From: an uncultured Prevotella sp.
GTDB lineage: Bacteria > Bacteroidota > Bacteroidia > Bacteroidales > Bacteroidaceae
Direction of reading: 5' to 3'
Length of the DNA: 12,874 nucleotides
Assembly (NCBI GenBank): GCA_900554835.1
Contig: USJD01000093.1
Coordinates: 1 to 12,874 of the forward strand
The notes under the pieces are model-generated. The model saw only the letters and a list, made by a program, of their open reading frames with translations. It did no database searches and was not told the origin of the DNA. Each line of letters starts with the position of its first letter. The first letter of the stretch is position 1. A program made the position numbers and the translations under genes. Below are positions 5,972-12,874 of the stretch, one piece after another.

Positions 5972-6053
5972 AGTCCCGCAGATTTCACAGATTACACAGA
6001 TCTTTTTAAAGCAAAAAAAATAAATCTGTGTAATCTGTGAAATCTGCGGGACT
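5972..6053. terminator. 30-bp perfect inverted repeat between convergent genes (bidirectional terminator / dispersed repeat)
   Basis: The arm at 5972-6001 is the exact reverse complement of 6024-6053, around a 22-nt A/T-rich loop. The right arm is followed by TTTT, and the loop contains a T-run and an A-run. It begins 8 nt after the stop of the GT83-like gene and ends 66 nt before the stop of the convergent GtrB-like gene. The arms contain a 9-nt internal repeat (CAGATTTCA, CAGATTACA, CAGAT). CAGATT-rich palindromes of this kind recur in many bacterial genomes, so this may also be a REP-like dispersed element. Confidence 0.75.
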
Positions 6054-6119
6054 TTTCTATGCGTATAGGGATTTGGCTTACGACACACCCCTTCTTATTT
6101 TTTATGATTTCAATATGAA

Positions 6120-7049
6120 TTATACTCTTTCCTCGATAAAATATCTCGGTCTGCGTTTCACTTCGGTATAGATTTTTCCGATATAGACACCCGTAACACC
6201 TACGCCAGTAGTGATAATGCCACCGATGAACCAGAGGGAAACAAGCAAGGAAGTCCAACCCTGTATCGTCTTGCCCTGGAAATGTTCTATCAGCGCAAAG
6301 ATAATCATGATGAAAGACACCAATGTCATCAGCAATCCTACAAAGGTGATGAAACGCAAAGGAGCTACAGAGAAAGAAGTGATGCCATCGATACTGAAAC
6401 TCAGCATCTTGGTGAGCGGATATTTACTCTCGCCTGCCTCACGCGCCTTGCGGTCGTAATAAACAAAACCCTCCTGGAAACCGAGTTGGCGAACAATGGC
6501 ACGCAAGAAAAGATTGCGCTCCGGATACTGCATCAGCGCCTTCAGCGTGCGATTCGTCATCATACGGAAATCGGCATGATTATAAACCACCTCCTTATCC
6601 ACACTCTGCATCAGTTTATAAAAGGCCTGAGCTGTGAAACGCTTAAAGAAAGTATCCGTCTTACGCTCCTTGCGTACTCCGTAGATAATATCCTTCCCTT
6701 CCTGTACCTGTTTCACCATATCGATGATTACATTCTCATCATCCTGCAGATCCGCATCGATGCTCACCATCGCATCACAATGGTCGATGGAAGCCTCCAT
6801 ACCTGCCCAGAGTGCATTCTGGTGCCCACGGTTATGAGAAAGTTTGATTCCTCTCACGTACGAATGTTTTTCAGCCCCTTCCCGGATGAGTTGCCAGGTA
6901 GTGTCGCGACTGCCGTCATCCACCAATAGCAAATTGGTTTCAGCACCCGTCTCTGCCTTGATTCTCGCCACCAAATTCCCCAAAACTTCCAGGGTCTTAG
7001 GCAAAACCTCCTGCTCATTATAGCAAGGTATTACGATGTTTATTTTCAT
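6120..7049 (-). CDS. GtrB/DPM1-like polyprenyl-phosphate glycosyltransferase (GT2)
   Basis: The protein is 309 residues, the usual size for GtrB/ArnC-type enzymes. The GT2 domain spans about 1-220: IVIPCYNEQ (5-13), VDDGSRDTT (43-51), HNRGHQNAL (72-80), the metal-binding DAD of SIDADLQDD (97-104), and an AREAGESKYPL signature (202-212). Two transmembrane helices (about 233-255 and 266-292) follow, with a basic RRPRYF tail, the normal anchoring arrangement. Such enzymes add a sugar from a nucleotide donor to undecaprenyl phosphate (or a similar lipid) on the cytoplasmic side of the inner membrane. The product would suit the convergent ArnT/GT83-like enzyme. The sugar is undetermined. The start ATG (7049) lies just after its own promoter. 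Confidence 0.88.
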   Translation of the reverse strand: MKINIVIPCYNEQEVLPKTLEVLGNLVARIKAETGAETNLLLVDDGSRDTTWQLIREGAEKHSYVRGIKLSHNRGHQNALWAGMEASIDHCDAMVSIDADLQDDENVIIDMVKQVQEGKDIIYGVRKERKTDTFFKRFTAQAFYKLMQSVDKEVVYNHADFRMMTNRTLKALMQYPERNLFLRAIVRQLGFQEGFVYYDRKAREAGESKYPLTKMLSFSIDGITSFSVAPLRFITFVGLLMTLVSFIMIIFALIEHFQGKTIQGWTSLLVSLWFIGGIITTGVGVTGVYIGKIYTEVKRRPRYFIEERV

Positions 7050-7066
7050 ATCAATCTGTTTTTCTG

Positions 7067-7097
7067 CAAAAATACAAGAAAAATCTTAAACAACCAA
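7067..7097 (-). promoter_or_regulatory. Promoter of the GtrB-like gene
   Basis: On the minus strand TTG (7095-7097), a 20-nt spacer and TATTTTTG (7067-7074) precede the ATG at 7049. The leader would be only about 10 nt. The promoter lies in the 156-nt gap after the upstream HHH-barrel gene, where no clear terminator is visible. Confidence 0.6.
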
Positions 7098-7205
7098 GCC
7101 AAAACCTCATCTTTTATGAAATCCACCTGATATTATTTCCTCTACAGAGCATTTATTGGATTTTCAGAACTGCTTTTCGCAACACAATCATTCACCAGTA
7201 ATTCA

Positions 7206-9182
7206 TCAGAACTTCCATTTCACCTGAATTTCCAAATCTGTCTGAGCAGAGCCATTGATTTGTTGTAATCCTGACGAAATATGATTGCGGTCGAAATATT
7301 TCGTCATGGCTCCCTTACAAACCAGCACCCAATGCTTTCCGATTTCAGCCTTCGACCGCAATCCACATCGGATACCTTCACCAAAATAACTACCGAAACT
7401 CATCGTATAAAGCAATCCCGGTTCAAAAGCATAGACACGACTCTCATAATCCTTGGTACAGAAATAGCCCAAGAAAGCATTCAGCCTCAGCCATCGAAAG
7501 CGATATTCCATAGATTCATTGACCATCATTCCGTAGTTTTGCGACAGGAAGGTGGCATCCACCTGAGTTTTACTGCTCCATGCTCCTTTTTCGATTCCAC
7601 AATACAGACGGGCACGCTGCGTAGTAACATCATATTTCTGCCTATACTGATAACGGGCGCCAAGACGGAGAGAGCGGGAAGACTGGAAGATAACGCTCGC
7701 CAGATAATCCATCGCATAAGAACTCCCCTTCATGCGATATTTCGGCCAGGCAAAATAAGCCACATCCCCATAAATATCACATACCCATTTAGAAGAAGGC
7801 GACCATCGCAGTCCCACATAACAGCCACTTTCATCCTGCACGCTGCTGCCAGCACTAAAACTATTACTGTATATTGCATAATAACGATAAGGATAAAAAC
7901 GATAAAGAGCCAAGACCGAAAACTGTTCTGAAAGCAGATAACTCGCCGTATTGACCGTAGCCACTACCCCACAATCTCCCGTCGCCACCTCTCCCTGCAG
8001 CGTGAGCCGATGAGAAATATAACCATAGTCGATACTTGCATTCCAGAAGTTCTTGCCTTCGGGAGCAAAGCGCTTATAGAGTTGGGATTTATTGGGATGA
8101 AGCGGCAGGGAATAAGAATAACAGATGCCCGTAGCACCGACATGAAAGCCATTCTTAGTATAATGCAGATTACCGCCCAACAGAAAAGCGGAAACGATGC
8201 CTTGTTTCTCGATTTCCTTCTCCGTGCGATGCATTCCTGTAGTTACAATCGTAGAAATAGAATCTTTCTTTACTGTAGCATCTATTTTGCGGTAAGATAG
8301 AAAGGCACTCACATCCAATCCCTTGCAGACATTCAGCGTGGCTGCAACTCCTTGCAGATAATTGGCCGCATATCTGGAAGAATGTGTCCGAATAGACGTG
8401 CCCATACGCCCTAAAGATGAGAGCATGGAGAGTTTTCCGAAACCGAAATCATTATTCAATATCAGTCCCATACCTTCCCGAAGGCGATACTTACCCAAAG
8501 TCAGATTTTTCAACCTACCCCATTTCCGTATCTGGAGATAATAGGAATAAAAATCATAGCCTAAGTTGTTCTTGCCGGCAAAAAACGGTTCTCCCGCATC
8601 CTGCGAAGCCACAAATCCCATCTTCACATAATCACTATAATGAAACTGATAGCGCAACCAATGCTTATAGGGATACCCCCAATAGCCATCCTTATCTCCC
8701 TTGCGTTCATAAAGAGGAATCTTTACTGCCGCCACCGTTTCATGCTTTCCATATTTTGCTATCTGAGATAAAGAGGGAAAAGAACGCTTCTTCACTTCCC
8801 CGGCATAGACAAAACAACAAAGCAACTGCCGCTCATACCAACTGATACTTTCTATCATCGCCAGTTCACCCAGACTTTTCATCTCCCCATATTGATAGAT
8901 GTAGGCCTGGATATCCTCTATCTGTTGGGCAGAAAGGAAGGGAAACTGTTCCAGATCTTCCTTGGTAGCGGTATTGAGATTGATCGGATTTTCAGCATAT
9001 CCCTCCAGAACATCTTCATAGCTTTCCCAATTCATATCCTCATATTCCTCCTGTTCACTGAGTTGCTCGAGGTATTCCTGCCAAGATTGGGCATCACTTA
9101 CCTGGATACTATTCACCAGAAACAGTACCACTAACATACACCTATAATATAATGTATTCCTATAATAGATTGCATTTCTCAT
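7206..9182 (-). CDS. Secreted helix-hairpin-helix (ComEA-like) protein with probable outer-membrane beta-barrel
   Basis: I place the start at the ATG at 9182 (658 residues). The frame stays open to 9377, but that extension crosses the promoter at 9261-9292 and the terminator beyond it. A signal peptide follows (hydrophobic LVVLFLVNSI, cleavage likely after SDA near residue 31). An acidic stretch (EQEEYEDMNWESYED) comes next, then a ComEA-type helix-hairpin-helix domain at about 65-110 (INLNTATKEDLEQFPFLS, then GEMKSLGELAMI). Residues about 140-658 are rich in aromatic, alternating beta strands and Gly/Tyr/Trp, and the protein ends VKWKF with a C-terminal Phe, as outer-membrane barrels do. HHH_3 domains usually bind DNA or protein. 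The function of this Bacteroidota family is unknown to me. The barrel call is inferred from composition. Confidence 0.75.
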   Translation of the reverse strand: MRNAIYYRNTLYYRCMLVVLFLVNSIQVSDAQSWQEYLEQLSEQEEYEDMNWESYEDVLEGYAENPINLNTATKEDLEQFPFLSAQQIEDIQAYIYQYGEMKSLGELAMIESISWYERQLLCCFVYAGEVKKRSFPSLSQIAKYGKHETVAAVKIPLYERKGDKDGYWGYPYKHWLRYQFHYSDYVKMGFVASQDAGEPFFAGKNNLGYDFYSYYLQIRKWGRLKNLTLGKYRLREGMGLILNNDFGFGKLSMLSSLGRMGTSIRTHSSRYAANYLQGVAATLNVCKGLDVSAFLSYRKIDATVKKDSISTIVTTGMHRTEKEIEKQGIVSAFLLGGNLHYTKNGFHVGATGICYSYSLPLHPNKSQLYKRFAPEGKNFWNASIDYGYISHRLTLQGEVATGDCGVVATVNTASYLLSEQFSVLALYRFYPYRYYAIYSNSFSAGSSVQDESGCYVGLRWSPSSKWVCDIYGDVAYFAWPKYRMKGSSYAMDYLASVIFQSSRSLRLGARYQYRQKYDVTTQRARLYCGIEKGAWSSKTQVDATFLSQNYGMMVNESMEYRFRWLRLNAFLGYFCTKDYESRVYAFEPGLLYTMSFGSYFGEGIRCGLRSKAEIGKHWVLVCKGAMTKYFDRNHISSGLQQINGSAQTDLEIQVKWKF

Positions 9183-9260
9183 TCGTTTCCGCTTATAATT
9201 TGCATGATATTTGATTTGGATAGAAGATGAGGCAATAAAAACACCATCCTTATTCTGCCG

Positions 9261-9292
9261 CAAAAATACAATATTTATCTCGAAACGCCAAA
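9261..9292 (-). promoter_or_regulatory. Promoter of the HHH-barrel gene
   Basis: On the minus strand the -33 TTTG (9289-9292), a 20-nt spacer and the -7 box TATTTTTG (9261-9268) give a start near 9254 and a leader of about 70 nt to the ATG at 9182. This site decides against the longer reading frame. Confidence 0.65.
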
Positions 9293-9345
9293 AGAAATAG
9301 GAATAAAATGAGAAAGGAAAATAAAATGGAAAATGAGAAATGGGG

Positions 9346-9392
9346 AAAAAAAGAGACGTACGAGTGAAAGAAATCACCCATACGTCTCTTTT
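9346..9392 (-). terminator. Intrinsic terminator of the protease/DUF1573/lipoprotein operon
   Basis: On the minus strand AAAAGAGACGTA (9392-9381) pairs perfectly with TACGTCTCTTTT (9360-9349). An inner GTGA/TCAC pairing extends the hairpin, and the U-run continues to seven residues (9352-9346). It lies about 90 nt after the lipoprotein stop and just before the HHH-barrel promoter, insulating the two units. Confidence 0.8.
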
Positions 9393-9480
9393 GTTGGTAT
9401 GCTGAGCTGATATAAAACTCTATGATAGTTTTTCTAAAAAACTAAGATGAGTCTTCAAAAAACTAAAGAGCCCAGTTATA

Positions 9481-9972
9481 TTAGTCTTTCAAATCACTTG
9501 CCTCTTTGATAATCTCAGCAGGCACTTCGCTGCAGCGCTCATAGCGGCAAACATCGTTAGCATCGTCCTTGGCAGTCCAAATCATAGAACCGCTCTTATA
9601 AAGATTGCTCACGATATACTGCTGATTCCAATCACCAACACCATTATCGTAAGTACCGCCAACAATATAACCTAAATATGGATCCTGCTTCACAAAGAAG
9701 GAACCGGTAGTATGAACAGCATACATACTGTTCATATTGTCGTACATCTCCATAGTATTGTCACGGCGATGGAAAACCACATAGCAATATGTACCCTCAG
9801 GCATAGGCTGACCATTGTTCCAGGCAGTCATTTTCCATACTCCATCAAGATTAGCAGGAGTCACTGCTATCGGCTGCTCTGCAGGTTCATCATCATCGCT
9901 GCTACAAGATACGAAACCCACAGAAAGGAGCATTACCACCAACAGGGTGAAGAGTTTGATTAAATGTTTCAT
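9481..9972 (-). CDS. Small lipocalin-like lipoprotein, probably surface-exposed
   Basis: The protein is 163 residues. It has a lipoprotein signal peptide (basic MKHLIK, a hydrophobic core, lipobox GFVSC with acylated Cys23) followed by SSDDDE. An acidic stretch just after the Cys resembles the lipoprotein export signal that sends Bacteroidota lipoproteins to the cell surface. After a short linker, LDGVWKMTAW (42-51) begins a beta-rich domain resembling lipocalin-like families, with many Tyr, Gly and Asp residues. No catalytic motif is visible. It is the last gene of a three-gene operon, 34 nt after the DUF1573 gene and before the terminator. The exact family and ligand are unknown. Confidence 0.7.
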   Translation of the reverse strand: MKHLIKLFTLLVVMLLSVGFVSCSSDDDEPAEQPIAVTPANLDGVWKMTAWNNGQPMPEGTYCYVVFHRRDNTMEMYDNMNSMYAVHTTGSFFVKQDPYLGYIVGGTYDNGVGDWNQQYIVSNLYKSGSMIWTAKDDANDVCRYERCSEVPAEIIKEASDLKD

Positions 9973-10006
9973 ATTCTTTAATTCTTTCTTTTCTTATGAT
10001 TTATCA

Positions 10007-10744
10007 TTACTGATTGCGATTCACTACGACCATAATCGTACGGTCACTCGGCTTAGCGTCCACACCCTCCAGAATAATCGGGAAAGTGAAATTCGGCTTC
10101 ATCATCGGCGGAATCTTATCCACATCCAGCGTAATCACCAAGTCTGCCTCATCACCAGCAGGGATGATTTCCGGCTCAGTTTTCACTTGCGCATACTGTG
10201 GAAGCACCAGACTGCTGATTTTCAGCGGTTTCTTGCCGCTATTGCCACAGAGAATGCGAGCCTCAGCCTTCATACCTGCCGTCACCTCATTGAATGTTAC
10301 CTTAGCCTGCTTCAGTCTCAGGTCGCCCATCTTATACTTGAAGCGATACCAGACATCTGCACTTGGAAGAACCATCCCCCTGAGTCCAATCTTCGTGACC
10401 GGTTCTCTGTCCGAATCCTTCAAATAGACAAAAGCGCGGGTGTCTATAGTGCCAGGATAACCATGGGGAGTAAATGTCAATTCTATCTTACAGCTATCAC
10501 CCGGCTGCAGTTTCATCTGACTGACACTCGACTTGGTGCAACCGCAGGTGGTCTGAATACGGGATATTTCCAGCATCTTTCCACTTACGTTTCTACCTAC
10601 GAACGAATAGGTTCGTGGTGCGTCATCCTCGGTCATCGTACCGGCATCGATGAGCTGCTGGTCAAACTTGAGCTTTTGTGCCCAGGCCTGACTCATGCTC
10701 ATCAGGCTGAGAGCGATGAAGAACATCGTGAATCTCTTTCCCAT
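10007..10744 (-). CDS. Periplasmic DUF1573 protein
   Basis: The protein is 245 residues. A Sec signal peptide (MGKRFTMFFIALSLMSMSQA, cleavage likely after WA at 22) precedes an Ig-like fold. FDQQLIDAGTM (27-37) and the hallmark TTCGCT (65-70, Cys67 and Cys69) define DUF1573, followed by PGDSCKIELTFTP. A second beta-sandwich half follows to the end (about 130-245), with PLKISSLVLP and a GDEADLVITLDV strand. DUF1573 proteins are common in Bacteroidota envelopes, but their role is unknown. The gene starts 20 nt after the stop of the S8 protease gene and is followed 34 nt later by the lipoprotein gene, so it is almost certainly cotranscribed with both. Confidence 0.85.
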   Translation of the reverse strand: MGKRFTMFFIALSLMSMSQAWAQKLKFDQQLIDAGTMTEDDAPRTYSFVGRNVSGKMLEISRIQTTCGCTKSSVSQMKLQPGDSCKIELTFTPHGYPGTIDTRAFVYLKDSDREPVTKIGLRGMVLPSADVWYRFKYKMGDLRLKQAKVTFNEVTAGMKAEARILCGNSGKKPLKISSLVLPQYAQVKTEPEIIPAGDEADLVITLDVDKIPPMMKPNFTFPIILEGVDAKPSDRTIMVVVNRNQ

Positions 10745-10764
10745 CTCAGTAATTATCTTTTAGA

Positions 10765-12858
10765 TTACATCCAACCGTTGTTGCTGGCATTCTTACGAAC
10801 TATAATGTTCACAGTCTGCTGCTTGCCGCCAACTGATACCGTCAGAGAAGTACTTCCTACAGCAAGTCCCTTTACGGTGAGAGTAGTACCTTCTATCGTA
10901 GCAGAAGCCACATTGGCATCACCAACAGCACAGGTGTATCCACTCTCTACGCCTTCAAAGTAACTTGGCAGATTCAAGGTAGAAACCTTGTCGAGCGCCA
11001 CATAGATATTAGGCAACCTCATATCAGAACTGTAATCCTTGTTCTTAACAAGATTCAAGAGCTGAGCTGCATCAATCAGACCAGCGCCCATCTTACCGAT
11101 ATACTTAGACAGGTTGACGATTTCAGGAGAAGCACCCAGTGTAGTATGGTTCATATAATAAATCTTGGTAGCACCATTACCATAATAGCCATCCAAGTCC
11201 TTGACAGCCTTCTTCATCAGACTCACGAAATCAGCAGCACGATAATGACGATGCTGCTTGACTGCGTATGCCAAACCGAGAGCAGCCACACCAGAAACAT
11301 GAGGACAAGCCATGGAAGTTCCCTCCATATAACCATATGCAGGTTTACCATTCTGAATCAAAGTAGAGAGCACAGCACCCTTCTGTTCAGCAGTCTCTGC
11401 CCAATACTCATCCTCTTCCTCACCTATCTTGCCGTAATATTCCAAGTCACCACCAGGAGCACTCAAGGTAACGAGCGTACCATAGTCGGTATAGCAAGCT
11501 GGTGTATAGTCGGCAGCAACAGAAGCTACACATACACACTTGGAATAAGCACCAGGGAACGCAGGATTGCCTGCATACTCATTACCAGCAGCAAAAACAG
11601 GAATACCACCATCGATGACACCATTAGGAGAACCGGCATTGTGGATGAAATAATCCAAAGCCTCCTTCTCCAAAGGATAAGTCTCAGCCCACTCCTTTTC
11701 GGTAGCTGGTCCAGGAGTATAACCATTGATGATACTTGACTCAGAAGAGTTGTAACCCCAACTGCACTGGAGAATCACCGCACCATTGTCGGCTGCATAT
11801 TTGATAGCTCTTGCCTCTCCTGCTAAAGTTACACTATTTTGACCAGAGAACACTTGGCATGACATAATCTTCACACCAGAATTAGGAGTACCGTCACCAC
11901 CAGCAACACCACAAACACCAATACCGTTACCATTGACTGCGGCAATTGTACCTGCTACGTGAGTTCCATGACCAGAATCGTTGGCATCAGTCCAGGTAAT
12001 ATCGCCACTCTCGGTAACGAAGTTGTAGCCGTGAAGGTCGCCCTCATAACCATTACCATCGCCATCAGTCTTGACTCCCTGAGTAGTCTCACCAGGGTTA
12101 CACCACATATTGGCAGCCAGATCAGGGTGAGTGTACATCACGCCTTCATCAAGCACGGCTACGATAATGGAAGGATCACCAGTACAAGTCTTCCAAGCCT
12201 CAGCTGCATTGACATCACAGCCAGCTTTGGCACCAGCATGATTATCATTCAGGTTTTCGAAAGCATAATTACCTTCACCCAGGTTGTTATAGTGCCACTG
12301 GAAAGCGTAACCAGGGTCATTGGGTGTACCATCGGCTACAGCACGGGTAGCAGCCTTAGCCTTGAGTGCATTCTCATTCAGATAGATACGCTTGCTGTCA
12401 GTCTTGTAGGCACGCTTGATACGGCCATTGGTCTGCACCTTGGAAATCTCACCAAGCTGCTTCAATCGCTCTGCAGCAACCTTCAAATCAGTATTCTTGT
12501 CAAACTTCACGGTGTACCACAAGTGAAGACCTGCCTCGCGAGTACGAGCCTCTGTCTTTTCATCCACAGGGAACACACGCTTGAAGCTGTAGCTGCCCAG
12601 AATATCGAGTACCTCATCTGTAGAAGGAATACCCGAACGGGTACCTGCTACACCAGCACGCGTCATTGTGCTTTGTGCTTGGTCGAGAATATCGCTCATC
12701 TCAGGACTGAACTTAATCAACAATTCACCATTCTCAGCATCTGCAGGAATGACAACCTCGTTGGTCTTACCATCAGAAGAGTCGATGCCCGACAGGTTGT
12801 CTGCACAACCTGTCAAAGCCAAAGCGACCATTGCTATATAGAAAAACTTTTTCTTCAT
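10765..12858 (-). CDS. S8 subtilisin-like serine protease, lipoprotein with C-terminal Ig-like domain
   Basis: The protein is 697 residues. A lipoprotein signal (MKKKFFYIAMVALALTGC, Cys18) suggests membrane anchoring. Residues about 40-150 form a propeptide-like domain (ENGELLIKFSPEM, LHLWYTVKFD, LGEISKVQTN). The S8 catalytic domain spans about 185-600: Asp237 in VAVLDEGVM, His297 in DSGHGTHVAG, oxyanion Asn426 in AAGNE and Ser515 in EGTSMACPH. All key residues are present, so it should be active. Residues about 620-690 resemble a Big_2-type Ig-like domain (IEGTTLTVKGLAVGSTSLTV). A loop rich in Asp/Gly (GDGNGYEGD) may bind calcium. The start ATG lies only 16 nt from the window edge, so its promoter is unseen. 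It is the first visible gene of the operon with DUF1573 and the small lipoprotein. Confidence 0.9.
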   Translation of the reverse strand: MKKKFFYIAMVALALTGCADNLSGIDSSDGKTNEVVIPADAENGELLIKFSPEMSDILDQAQSTMTRAGVAGTRSGIPSTDEVLDILGSYSFKRVFPVDEKTEARTREAGLHLWYTVKFDKNTDLKVAAERLKQLGEISKVQTNGRIKRAYKTDSKRIYLNENALKAKAATRAVADGTPNDPGYAFQWHYNNLGEGNYAFENLNDNHAGAKAGCDVNAAEAWKTCTGDPSIIVAVLDEGVMYTHPDLAANMWCNPGETTQGVKTDGDGNGYEGDLHGYNFVTESGDITWTDANDSGHGTHVAGTIAAVNGNGIGVCGVAGGDGTPNSGVKIMSCQVFSGQNSVTLAGEARAIKYAADNGAVILQCSWGYNSSESSIINGYTPGPATEKEWAETYPLEKEALDYFIHNAGSPNGVIDGGIPVFAAGNEYAGNPAFPGAYSKCVCVASVAADYTPACYTDYGTLVTLSAPGGDLEYYGKIGEEEDEYWAETAEQKGAVLSTLIQNGKPAYGYMEGTSMACPHVSGVAALGLAYAVKQHRHYRAADFVSLMKKAVKDLDGYYGNGATKIYYMNHTTLGASPEIVNLSKYIGKMGAGLIDAAQLLNLVKNKDYSSDMRLPNIYVALDKVSTLNLPSYFEGVESGYTCAVGDANVASATIEGTTLTVKGLAVGSTSLTVSVGGKQQTVNIIVRKNASNNGWM

Positions 12859-12874
12859 TGTTTGCTTCTATATT

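Noticed and set aside
9183..9377. 65-residue N-terminal extension of the HHH-barrel protein
   Set aside because: The extension would be encoded upstream of a consensus promoter and through part of the preceding terminator. Starting at 9182 gives a proper signal peptide.
9815..10963. Plus-strand reading frame of 382 codons
   Set aside because: It lies antisense across three well-supported genes (the lipoprotein start, all of DUF1573 and the end of the protease) and shows no family motif, signal or start context.

Overview
The window looks like a chromosomal segment of a Bacteroidota bacterium, most likely a Prevotella/Segatella-type gut organism. The evidence is indirect. Several genes carry the Bacteroidota promoter (TTG or TTTG, about 20 nt, TAnnTTTG). 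Start sites are AT-rich and mostly lack a Shine-Dalgarno sequence. Lipoproteins with an acidic stretch after the lipobox Cys, and families such as DUF1573, AlbA_2/ATP-binding proteins and ATPase_2-type AAA proteins, are typical of that phylum. No rRNA, tRNA, CRISPR array, transposase or integrase was recognised.

Region 1 (1-970) is a gene graveyard read on the minus strand. It holds the first 17 codons of a probable LPS (Kdo/WaaP-like) kinase, a 64-codon winged-helix remnant, a deleted scrap of an AAA ATPase C-terminus, and a stop-riddled remnant of an AlbA_2/HATPase-type gene that runs into a degenerate 21-nt minisatellite. A 5 x 11-nt tandem repeat sits against the next stop codon. Region 2 (970-4120) is an intact minus-strand pair: an AAA ATPase followed by an AlbA_2/HATPase_c_4-type protein, each with its own promoter. 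The ATPase promoter is overlain by a 37-bp perfect palindrome. The promoter-bearing spacer between the two genes recurs in region 1 with 80 identical bases, although the adjoining coding sequence is only about 72% identical. A 23-nt imperfect direct repeat brackets the module.

Region 3 (4171-7097) holds a convergent pair of envelope glycosyltransferases. A plus-strand ArnT/GT83-like integral membrane transferase lies behind an operator-like array. A minus-strand GtrB/DPM1-like polyprenyl-phosphate glycosyltransferase faces it. A 30-bp perfect inverted repeat separates them. The second enzyme could make the lipid-linked sugar that the first uses; this is inference from family pairing.

Region 4 (7206-12858) is minus strand and cell-envelope related. 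A secreted protein joins a ComEA-like helix-hairpin-helix domain to a probable outer-membrane beta-barrel. Beyond a strong terminator is a tight three-gene operon, in transcription order an S8 subtilase lipoprotein, a periplasmic DUF1573 protein and a small lipocalin-like lipoprotein. The promoter of that operon lies outside the window.
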